A DNA stretch of 64,000 bases from Candidatus Omnitrophota bacterium (GTDB lineage: Bacteria > Omnitrophota > Gorgyraeia > Gygaellales > Profunditerraquicolaceae): positions 62,001 through 126,000 of the forward strand of contig JALNZI010000001.1 of assembly GCA_023229385.1 (NCBI GenBank), in the 5' to 3' direction. Within the stretch, counting starts at the first letter, position 1. Each line of letters starts with the position of its first letter. The position numbers were made by a program, and so were the translations under genes. Positions 26,169 to 34,647 of the stretch are shown one piece after another. The notes beneath the pieces were generated by a model. That model was not told where the DNA came from and searched no databases. It was given only the letters and a program-made list of their open reading frames with translations.

Positions 26169-27734
26169 TTACATTATATTTTTTTCATCAAAAACATTAA
26201 CTTCACTAACTATCCAGCTTGAATTAGTTGAACTATATACTAATTTAATGTTTACTTTAGCATAAGTTGCTCCATTTAACATTGATGAATCTAATATTAA
26301 TAATTTTTGTTTTAATTTTGATGTGTAATTAGTTACATATATTTTACCGCTCCAAAGATAAACAGTTGCTGAATTAGCAGTATAATATCTCCCATCTAAA
26401 TTATCTATTATTATATTTAATTCGTCTCCATCATTTATTGTAGAAGTTGATGCAGTCGCATTGTAAATATTAAATTGAACATTAGCATTATTAATTATTG
26501 TATTATCAGTATCACTTGCTCTAAAATAATCTCCTTTGAAATAATATACATTTTTACTAGTATTACCTAGATAATACTCACTATTCATTTGAAGAAGAGC
26601 TATTGAATTTATTCCTTGCTTAATTTCCACTATTGGATTAGTTCCACTTAATTTGTTTAAATATTTACCTATTTGAGCTATTTGTAACTGTAGTTGCATA
26701 ATAGCTTCAGTTGTATTTGCTGTAGCTTCTATTTGATTTAAATAAAAATTAGTAGCTTCATCTCTTACGGTATCTACATACATATAAGCATATCCAGCAA
26801 AGCAAGGATAGCTATTAACTGAGCTTAATGATACTTGTGCATCATAAGTAAAAGAAGCAAGCCCACTGTCATCTCTAGTTTTAAAAATATCTAAAACACT
26901 ATCACTGCATAAGTCACTGCTAGTACTTAAATCAATTATTGCAAATAAAACAGGTTCTTCGTCTGCAACAGGTGTTAATGCAGTTATTAATTTATCTATT
27001 GGATCAGGGTATGTACTTTTAGTTACATATAATCCAATTCTATTGAATTTAAAATTACCAATTGAATTTGCTATATTATATGCTTCATTAGCTATTTGAC
27101 TAGTGATAGCTGGTAATTCTAATTGGTAATTCATTAGTGATACTTTAGCATCAATAGTGTCATCGGTAGTTTCTACTGCACTAAAGGATTTTATTGGAAA
27201 ATATTTACTATATTTTTTACAAGCTAGAGTAGTTGCAGTAGCTGTATCATAATAAAGAGGTGCCGGTATGTTAGATAGTGTTAATTCACCGTAATGCCCT
27301 CCCGAATATTCTCCACTACTAGCTTCTTCAGATGCTCCATATAGAACAATTCCAGTAGTTTTAAAACCATATTCTAAGCCCGCTAAAGTAGAATCACTAT
27401 AATAAGCTTGCAAAGTATTTCTTTTTGAGCATTCATCATATTCGTATTTGAAATAATTACCAAACCCTTCTGACATGTTAGTTCCAACACCATAACTAGT
27501 TCCAGTACTATTCCAAACAAAGGGAGTTTGCCATATATTAAAAATATAGTCTCCATCACTCTCGCCATCTTCATGAGTTAATATTAATTCAGTTGCATTT
27601 TCATTTGCTGGGTTATTAGTGCGTTCAGTTGAATTTACCCAAGCTAAAGCAAAATGGGTAATTGAAAACCAAGCACCGCCAGTAGTATTTGTTGAAATAA
27701 ATTGTCTACCAATATTTGTTATAGCTGATTTCAT
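26169..27734 (-). CDS. Tail-collar-fibre-like protein (521 aa)
   Basis: The N terminus MKSAITNIGRQFISTN followed by FSITHFALAWVNSTE resembles the attachment domain of P2 gpH-type tail fibres (the tail-collar fibre family), which anchors fibres to the baseplate. A probable coiled coil lies around residues 325-365 (AIMQLQLQIAQIGKYLNKL), and a beta-rich tip of about 150 residues follows. It shares a 15-base divergent promoter with the gp7-like gene. Its position beside the baseplate wedge genes supports an anchored fibre. Confidence 0.62.
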   Translation of the reverse strand: MKSAITNIGRQFISTNTTGGAWFSITHFALAWVNSTERTNNPANENATELILTHEDGESDGDYIFNIWQTPFVWNSTGTSYGVGTNMSEGFGNYFKYEYDECSKRNTLQAYYSDSTLAGLEYGFKTTGIVLYGASEEASSGEYSGGHYGELTLSNIPAPLYYDTATATTLACKKYSKYFPIKSFSAVETTDDTIDAKVSLMNYQLELPAITSQIANEAYNIANSIGNFKFNRIGLYVTKSTYPDPIDKLITALTPVADEEPVLFAIIDLSTSSDLCSDSVLDIFKTRDDSGLASFTYDAQVSLSSVNSYPCFAGYAYMYVDTVRDEATNFYLNQIEATANTTEAIMQLQLQIAQIGKYLNKLSGTNPIVEIKQGINSIALLQMNSEYYLGNTSKNVYYFKGDYFRASDTDNTIINNANVQFNIYNATASTSTINDGDELNIIIDNLDGRYYTANSATVYLWSGKIYVTNYTSKLKQKLLILDSSMLNGATYAKVNIKLVYSSTNSSWIVSEVNVFDEKNIM

Positions 27735-27742
27735 ACTAAATA
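27735..27742 (+). promoter_or_regulatory. Late promoter box ACTAAATA (divergent pair)
   Basis: Seven bases before the ATG at 27750; overlaps the minus-strand box 27741-27748. Confidence 0.65.
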
Positions 27743-27748
27743 TTTATA
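27741..27748 (-). promoter_or_regulatory. Late promoter box TATAAATA (divergent pair)
   Basis: Exact match, six bases before the minus-strand ATG at 27734. Both divergent promoters fit in a 15-base intergenic space. Confidence 0.72.
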
Positions 27749-27749
27749 G

Positions 27750-30068
27750 ATGTCAACTAAAACAAAAAATCCATTTAGTAATAAAATAGATGGTACTTAT
27801 TTTAATGAATTAGAAGTGAATATTAGATCTGTTACTGATAACTCAACTATATATTATACTATAAATGGAAATGATCCTAATGAATCATCATCATCATTTA
27901 AATCTGGATTAGTTCTTACTTTTAGTAACATTGGAATAATTATATTAAAGTGCGCAGCTAAGGGAGCAGATGTTATAAATTCAGATGGAAGTATTACTAC
28001 ATATTCCTTAAGTGATGTAATAACTTTTACATATACAATAAAAGACAATACCAATTTTAATATAACTGAAACAACAGATAATTATGTAGAAACTCAACCA
28101 AACATATTAGAACCAATTGATGACAAGGGGGCTCAGTTATATGTTGATTTAACTCAATTTATTGGCGAGCATTTAAAAAATCAAGATGGATTTATGGAAT
28201 TAATTTATACTTTTCAAGATTATCTTAATAATGGATTTAGGGAAATTCCAACATATTATAAAACAATAACTTATTCTACAACAAATGATTGTGGAATAGC
28301 TACTAATAATACCTATAAAGAATATTTACCTCCTTACAATCATAGCATTGATATGATTTTAGATTATGAAAATAATTCTCAAAATTTGAATAATAACAAG
28401 GATGATAATTATAATACATTAATAGAAAAATATGATAGAAATAGAGATATTAGTACTTTTGCAATTGATGATGATGCATTAACTATATATAAACAATTAC
28501 ATCCTACATTATTAACCGATGGTGTATATTATGGATCATATAGATATTATAATAACGTAGCTGAATTAATAAAAAAAGTTACTAGTCTATATACAATAAC
28601 GCAAACTTCATATATAAAATCAGATTTAGGCGAATACTTTATACTTGCAACTAAATCTTCATCTGGTACTTATTATAAAACAACTAGTGGATACACTAGT
28701 GATACTACTGATTCAACAATTGAAGATGATACAACTACTTATGAAATAACATATTCATTAGCTAGTACATTATATTCATTTTCAGTATTTTTATCAGTGT
28801 TTGATTCATATAAAGATAATAATTCTGATTTAGAAAATCAATTTGTATTAAAAAATTCATTAGCTGCATTTTTGAGCACTTTTAATGGCTCATTTACTGT
28901 TAATGTATATTTCTGTGGATTAACAGATTTTGCCAATCATTTTACTTATAATGGGGAATTTACTTTAGAATCTACTTTTTATCCAACCTTCTATAATAAA
29001 TTTGATTCATATAACATTGAAGATGATTATAATGCTTATTCAGGTATGTATACTAAAGAAACATTACTTAATTCAAATATATTATTAAATAGATTTAGAA
29101 TTTCAATTAAATTTGATTCATATAATGAATCTATTTTTGAATCAATAAGTAGTAATAATTCGCCAATGACTATTGAATTAAATATGGAATCATTAAATGA
29201 TTTAAATTGGCTCAATACTAATTATCCTAATTACCCGTTATTAGCTCCAAAATTTGAAGTAATATATGAATGGCAAAGTCCTGAAGTATTTTATAATTAT
29301 TTTTCAAGCGAGAATGAATATAGAGTAGATGACAAAAAATCAACTATTCTAGAAAAAATACATAAAATTGCTTACCTAAAAGATCCTGATGTAATTGATT
29401 TTGAATATATACAATTTGTTGCATCTCAAATGGGCTATAATTTGGATATAGATGAAGATGATATTAATGACAATAAATACTATAGCAGTTCAGATGATAA
29501 GCAAAATGCATTAAGATCAATATTAAGAAACTTGCCTAACTTTTATAAAATAAAATGCACAAAGAATGGATTAGAGGCATTATTATTAAGTTTTGGAATA
29601 GTTGGAGATATTGTGTATCTATATACAATAGGAAATAATACTCAGCAAGGTTATGTTGATTTTATTGATAGTAAATTATTAGAAGGTGATTTAAGCGGAA
29701 TGTATGATGATGCTGATCTAGTCGCTTTTAAAGCTGCTAAAATAAACAATGCTTCTTTAGCTTCATCTGTAGCTTCCGATTGGTTTCCATCTCCACATTT
29801 TAGAATAGAGATTGATTTATTGAAACAAGATTTAAGATTAAATGCTGAAAAAATGGGATTAAAATTAATAACTAAAGCAGTAAAAAGAACAAAGCCTATT
29901 AATACTGTTTTTCAAGGTTTCTATGGAAAAATGATGGGAAATTTTGGGTATATATTTGTTCATAAACCAAAGGGTATGATGAAAGGATATGCTAAAGCTG
30001 ATATTAATCCATTATGTGGAAGTGTTGATATTTGGGATAGCCGATGCTTCAATCTAAGGATTGCATAA
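27750..30068 (+). CDS. Baseplate wedge protein, gp7/gpI-like, with N-terminal CHB_HEX_C domain
   Basis: 772 aa. The C-terminal third matches the phage tail protein I pattern: PDVIDFEYIQFVASQMGYNL, then ALRSILRNLPNFYKIKCTKN and GLEALLLSFGI, the helical region used by P2 gpI and T4 gp7 in the wedge trunk. Residues about 15-115 form a chitobiase C-terminal-like beta domain (TIYYTINGNDPNE), an adhesive decoration not found in T4 gp7. The adjacent gp25 fusion and gp6 complete the wedge. The late box is seven bases upstream with no Shine-Dalgarno. The stop is inside the next promoter. Confidence 0.75.
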   Translation: MSTKTKNPFSNKIDGTYFNELEVNIRSVTDNSTIYYTINGNDPNESSSSFKSGLVLTFSNIGIIILKCAAKGADVINSDGSITTYSLSDVITFTYTIKDNTNFNITETTDNYVETQPNILEPIDDKGAQLYVDLTQFIGEHLKNQDGFMELIYTFQDYLNNGFREIPTYYKTITYSTTNDCGIATNNTYKEYLPPYNHSIDMILDYENNSQNLNNNKDDNYNTLIEKYDRNRDISTFAIDDDALTIYKQLHPTLLTDGVYYGSYRYYNNVAELIKKVTSLYTITQTSYIKSDLGEYFILATKSSSGTYYKTTSGYTSDTTDSTIEDDTTTYEITYSLASTLYSFSVFLSVFDSYKDNNSDLENQFVLKNSLAAFLSTFNGSFTVNVYFCGLTDFANHFTYNGEFTLESTFYPTFYNKFDSYNIEDDYNAYSGMYTKETLLNSNILLNRFRISIKFDSYNESIFESISSNNSPMTIELNMESLNDLNWLNTNYPNYPLLAPKFEVIYEWQSPEVFYNYFSSENEYRVDDKKSTILEKIHKIAYLKDPDVIDFEYIQFVASQMGYNLDIDEDDINDNKYYSSSDDKQNALRSILRNLPNFYKIKCTKNGLEALLLSFGIVGDIVYLYTIGNNTQQGYVDFIDSKLLEGDLSGMYDDADLVAFKAAKINNASLASSVASDWFPSPHFRIEIDLLKQDLRLNAEKMGLKLITKAVKRTKPINTVFQGFYGKMMGNFGYIFVHKPKGMMKGYAKADINPLCGSVDIWDSRCFNLRIA

Positions 30069-30071
30069 ATA
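30064..30071 (+). promoter_or_regulatory. Late promoter box CATAAATA containing an upstream stop codon
   Basis: Seven bases before the ATG at 30079; the TAA of the gp7-like gene (30066-30068) is inside the box. Confidence 0.65.
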
Positions 30072-30078
30072 TTTTTAA

Positions 30079-32076
30079 ATGACCATTGTAGAAGCTTTAG
30101 CATTACTTAGAACATTTGGAGTATTTGCATATAACAGTTTTTCTAAAACTGATGCATCCGAATTAGTTATTCAGAAAAATTTAATCGGTGGTAATATCAA
30201 TTTAACAGGAGCTTCTACTGAAATTGGAAAAATTTATCAATATAATATGCCATACTCATTGTATGGAAAAACATTAAAATTAAAAAATACTAATACTTAT
30301 AATGGCAATGTATATTATTATACTTCAATAGATAGTGATAGCTCATTTGTAAATAATGATTTTTCAACCACTAAAAATACTACTGTTTTAGATATTGATT
30401 CAATTTATAATCAAGTAAATGCATATTTTAATTATTTACGAAATTTAGAACAAACTGGAACTAAGAGATATACCACTGCTAATACTACATATTCATTTAG
30501 TGGAACTAATTCAATTAATTACATTAATTTAAGTACAACGGCTGAAATAAGTAATTTTAATGCAGCCACCGTATTATCTTTTAATTTTGATTCAAGTAGT
30601 ATTGTGATTATTAATATAACTACTAGCTCAACTGTAATATTTAATAATAAAACATTTTCATTAACTAATATTAACTCAAGTAATATAATATTTAATATAT
30701 CTGCTCCAAATATAAACATAACTGGAGAAGTAGAAGGAACTGTAGTTGCATTAGATAGTTCAATAATTTCATTAAATGTTGCTAATATATATGGGCAAAT
30801 ATTTGCTTATGATATTTTATCAATAGGGGCCAATACATTATACAATTCACCTTTCGCTTATTTTGATGATTTATATATACCAATATTAAATGAAAATACC
30901 ATAGCATTAACATCTGAAATTGAATCATATTCTAAAAGCATTACTATAACTAATGATAATTCGTTAGCTACTATATTTTATAAAATAAATGATCAAAGTT
31001 ATATTAAATATAGTGATACGTTTGAATTAACAAATATTGGAATTAATTTAATATCATCATATTCAAGTTTATATGGATACACTGATTCAACAGTAGTTAC
31101 CTTGAATACTTCATTAGAATGTAAATGCGCAGCGCCTGACATTATAATAAATGATAATATTGTAACATTCGTATCTGATACATTTGATGCTTCAATTTAT
31201 TATACAATAGATGGAACGTATCCAACTATTGATTCACCTAAAATAGATAATAATGGAACATTTACAATAACCCACGATGGGAAATTTGACATACAAGCTA
31301 TTGCTATAAATGGTGTTTGCTATGATAGTAATATATCGGAATCAATAATATATTATGAATTTCCTGAAACAAGTTTAACTATTAATATATTAAATGACAA
31401 AGACATAGAAGGTAATTATATTGATAACACTGGACTTGGAGTCTTAGTACAAATAATAGATGATAATAATACGGGAACTAATATTTATTATACTGAAGAT
31501 GGCGCAAATCCAATGTATTATGGAACTAAATATACTACACTTTTTTACAGTAAATCTAATAAAATAAAAGCAGTTGCTTACGCAAGTGGAAAAGGTTATT
31601 CAAATATTTTTGAAAGTGAAATAATTGAAATAGGTCATCAATCGTATATAGAACCTTCTGATTTTGTAAAGAATTCAGAATCGAAATCAACAGATTTACA
31701 ATATACTCCACAATACGGTATTGATATGGGTTGGTATGGGCCAACAATATTAGTTGATGATAATACGATATATCAAGCATTAGTTAATATATTATCTACT
31801 TCATTTATGGAAATACCATTTAGATATGATTTTGGATGCTCAATTAAAAGTATGCTATTTGAACTAACAGGTGAGCTAGATTCCACAACTTTTATAGCTA
31901 ATTTAAAAAGTGAAATTGAATACAATGATCCTAGAATAGATATATCTACTACTAATTCTAGTGCATATTTTGATTATTCAAGCAATGCAGTGGTTATTCA
32001 ATTAGAATGGACTAATAAATTAACTGGAGAAACTGCTAGAATAAAATATGATTATTCTTTAGATGGTATTTTATAA
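30079..32076 (+). CDS. Adhesin-gp25 fusion: choice-of-anchor-A-like domain, three CHB_HEX_C domains and gp25 baseplate wedge domain
   Basis: 665 aa. The last ~125 residues (about 540-665) are gp25-like: PFRYDFGCSIKSMLFELTG and EYNDPRID match T4 gp25 PFDPEFGCDLSDQLFE and NYEPRID. T4 gp25 alone is 132 aa. Residues 5-262 match the bacterial surface domain called choice-of-anchor A (LLRTFGVFAYNSF; GGNINL; GNVYYYTS; NIIFNISAPNINITG; GTVVAL; NIYGQIFAY). Residues about 275-515 hold three chitobiase-C-like repeats (IYYTIDGTYPT, IYYTEDGANP, one degenerate). gp25 helps trigger sheath contraction in the wedge, so the adhesive part would project from the baseplate. Late box seven bases upstream. Confidence 0.78.
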   Translation: MTIVEALALLRTFGVFAYNSFSKTDASELVIQKNLIGGNINLTGASTEIGKIYQYNMPYSLYGKTLKLKNTNTYNGNVYYYTSIDSDSSFVNNDFSTTKNTTVLDIDSIYNQVNAYFNYLRNLEQTGTKRYTTANTTYSFSGTNSINYINLSTTAEISNFNAATVLSFNFDSSSIVIINITTSSTVIFNNKTFSLTNINSSNIIFNISAPNINITGEVEGTVVALDSSIISLNVANIYGQIFAYDILSIGANTLYNSPFAYFDDLYIPILNENTIALTSEIESYSKSITITNDNSLATIFYKINDQSYIKYSDTFELTNIGINLISSYSSLYGYTDSTVVTLNTSLECKCAAPDIIINDNIVTFVSDTFDASIYYTIDGTYPTIDSPKIDNNGTFTITHDGKFDIQAIAINGVCYDSNISESIIYYEFPETSLTINILNDKDIEGNYIDNTGLGVLVQIIDDNNTGTNIYYTEDGANPMYYGTKYTTLFYSKSNKIKAVAYASGKGYSNIFESEIIEIGHQSYIEPSDFVKNSESKSTDLQYTPQYGIDMGWYGPTILVDDNTIYQALVNILSTSFMEIPFRYDFGCSIKSMLFELTGELDSTTFIANLKSEIEYNDPRIDISTTNSSAYFDYSSNAVVIQLEWTNKLTGETARIKYDYSLDGIL

Positions 32077-32082
32077 TAAATA
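32075..32082 (+). promoter_or_regulatory. Late promoter box AATAAATA
   Basis: Six bases before the ATG at 32089; overlaps the stop codon of the gp25 fusion gene. Confidence 0.6.
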
Positions 32083-32088
32083 TCAGTA

Positions 32089-34647
32089 ATGGCTAGTACG
32101 ATTGTTAGTGAAAATTTTGCAGACTTAATAGATGAATTTGATATAAATACTGGGGTTTCAACTACTTCATCTGGAGCTAGCTGGAAAATTCTATTTAATG
32201 ATACTATAGGATCAGTAATAAATTCCTCGATTTATTCTACTCCAAACGTTTATGGTAATCATTTAACATACGATTCTTCATTAAAATTATATGGAAGCAA
32301 TGTAGCTGAGACTTATGAAGCATCTCCAATATATACAAACCCTGGATTAACATCTTTAAAATATAATGGATCGGTAACTAATTTAAGCTCTTTTAAAGTA
32401 ACAATAGATTCAATACCAAATAGTACTAATCAATATTACAGAAGCTATGACTTATTTGAAGAAATATCTAATGAATTTTTAGAAGATAATTATCAATTTG
32501 AAAACACTTTCATTGGTCTAAGTAATAGCACTATGAAAATTGGAGTTGTTATATTAAAACCACCTAGTAAATTAAAAATAAAAAATAAAAATCAATACAC
32601 TAATAACCTATTATCATTGGGGGCTATTGGTAAAACATCTGCATGTGATTTAGAAGATGTTTGCGAAGAATCATTAATATCTGAGAATGAAAGGATATTA
32701 GCTTTAGTGTATTGTAAGGATGGATTATATTACAATGCTAGTGGTGCTAGAATTAATTCATTTTCTGAACTAGCTGATGGATATGCTTTTAGATATTTTG
32801 GTAGTGGCACTATTACTGAATTAGATTTAAACAATATTGGTACCGATGGTAGAGTTATATTAGGAACTTTGCTTAGTAAATATACTAATACCAGATATTC
32901 TTCGCCCTTTATTAATACTAAATTAAATACAACTAATAATGTATTGAATACTTCATTTTATCCAACTAAGGATAAAAATTTAGTAATAAATTCATATTCA
33001 ATAAATTCAAATAATACTTTAATAATAAATGTTAGTCAAAAAATAATCAATAATAAATTACTATTATTATTCAACATAAGTAATGGCTTAAATGCTTATT
33101 CTTATTCATCGCTATTAATAACTTTAGATAACCCATCATTAGCATTAACACCTACTATAGAAGTAGTAGATTTTTCAGATAATCCAAGCTTAAGTATTTC
33201 TAGTGTTAATTTAACTTTTGATTCTTCAGCTACTTTAGACGATTCATATAATACTTATTTAAAAAAATATCCTGAGCCTATTGTTACTTTTTATATTAAT
33301 TCAATTCAAGTTGATTATACTGATATCATATTAACTTCATCAGAATCATTAACTGTTAAAATACAAAATATTGCAGTTAATTCAGCTATATATTATAATT
33401 TAACAGGCGCATCTACTCAAAATGGAGCTAGTGGAAATAATATTGTTACATTATCATTAAATACGCCGGGTTCATACACATTAAGTACATTAATTTCAGG
33501 TTGGACTTCTAGTATAACTAATTCAGAAACATTAGCATATAATTTTACAATATATGAGCAAGCACTTCCTCCAACTATTTCATATGTAATAAATGATTTA
33601 GGAAATAGTTTAACAAATACAACAGTTACTTTAAGTTCAACTGAAGATGTAGATATATATTTTAGTATTGATGGAAATATCCCAACTGATGATAATACAT
33701 TTAAATCTGTAAAATATAATAATGTGTGGCCTACTTTCACATTTGAGAGTGGAATTACTATCTATGCATATTCAAAAAATTCAACATATCTAACTAAAAG
33801 CACTGTAGTAAGTTTAGCTATACCAGTATCTAAAACCATTACAACAACTGAACCAATAATTACCGCAATAAAATCAAATGATAATTATTTAATAACTATT
33901 ACTGAATCAGACAGTAATACAATTGTTTATTATACACTAGATGGGTCAACTCCAACTAATAAATCAATAAAATATAATTCATCATTTGAAGTATGCCCTA
34001 TATTAGGTAAAACTTTAACAATTAAAGCTATTGCAATTAAGATAGGAGCTTTAGATTCAGCCATTGCCTCATTGTTATTAAATTTTGAATATTCATGTGC
34101 AAGTTGGATAAATGAAACTTCATCTAATCTAATAATAGAGAATGGGCAAATAAGTATTCCAAATAATTCATTATTAACTAAGCAGTTATCAACACTCAAA
34201 ACATATAAATTAAGTTTTAAAATATTAGATATAACTAATTTAATAAATCTAATAGTATGCCCAAGAGATTCATATGAAAATAAAAATAATTATACTGGAT
34301 CAATATTTACAAATATAACTCCTTATTTATCTGCAACATATACTGATGCAGATATTGCTATATTAAATTTAGGTGAATTATTTAATATGAATAATAAAGA
34401 TGATTATAAGAAATATGGAACATTTATTTGGAATAAAACAAATACCTTAACATTAACATATGAAATAGCTTATATTAATTCTACTTATACTCAAGTATTA
34501 ACAATATCTGATACTATTCATACATTAGCAAGTAATGTTTTATCAATATCTAAGGTATTAGATAATAGTCCATGCTTAATAGTTAATTCCATATTTGATA
34601 TTGATTCAACTATTACAATTGGTAATATTACTATGGAATGTAATTAA
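32089..34647 (+). CDS. Baseplate-associated adhesive protein with CHB_HEX_C repeats (852 aa)
   Basis: Beta-rich and Ser/Asn/Thr-rich. Two clear chitobiase-C-like repeats lie near residues 520-580 (IYFSIDGNIPTDD) and 605-665 (VYYTLDGSTPTNK), with a degenerate one just before. The N-terminal ~200 residues may be a docking domain; the C-terminal ~180 residues look like a jelly roll. It is third in the plus-strand baseplate island and convergent with gp6, sharing a TTAA stop. It is probably a fibre or appendage on the baseplate; function inferred. Confidence 0.65.
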   Translation: MASTIVSENFADLIDEFDINTGVSTTSSGASWKILFNDTIGSVINSSIYSTPNVYGNHLTYDSSLKLYGSNVAETYEASPIYTNPGLTSLKYNGSVTNLSSFKVTIDSIPNSTNQYYRSYDLFEEISNEFLEDNYQFENTFIGLSNSTMKIGVVILKPPSKLKIKNKNQYTNNLLSLGAIGKTSACDLEDVCEESLISENERILALVYCKDGLYYNASGARINSFSELADGYAFRYFGSGTITELDLNNIGTDGRVILGTLLSKYTNTRYSSPFINTKLNTTNNVLNTSFYPTKDKNLVINSYSINSNNTLIINVSQKIINNKLLLLFNISNGLNAYSYSSLLITLDNPSLALTPTIEVVDFSDNPSLSISSVNLTFDSSATLDDSYNTYLKKYPEPIVTFYINSIQVDYTDIILTSSESLTVKIQNIAVNSAIYYNLTGASTQNGASGNNIVTLSLNTPGSYTLSTLISGWTSSITNSETLAYNFTIYEQALPPTISYVINDLGNSLTNTTVTLSSTEDVDIYFSIDGNIPTDDNTFKSVKYNNVWPTFTFESGITIYAYSKNSTYLTKSTVVSLAIPVSKTITTTEPIITAIKSNDNYLITITESDSNTIVYYTLDGSTPTNKSIKYNSSFEVCPILGKTLTIKAIAIKIGALDSAIASLLLNFEYSCASWINETSSNLIIENGQISIPNNSLLTKQLSTLKTYKLSFKILDITNLINLIVCPRDSYENKNNYTGSIFTNITPYLSATYTDADIAILNLGELFNMNNKDDYKKYGTFIWNKTNTLTLTYEIAYINSTYTQVLTISDTIHTLASNVLSISKVLDNSPCLIVNSIFDIDSTITIGNITMECN

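Noticed and set aside
28660..28740. Short repeated ACTAGTGGATACACTAGT-like stretch
   Set aside because: Local Ser/Thr low complexity in a coding region; no array structure, so not a CRISPR or regulatory repeat.
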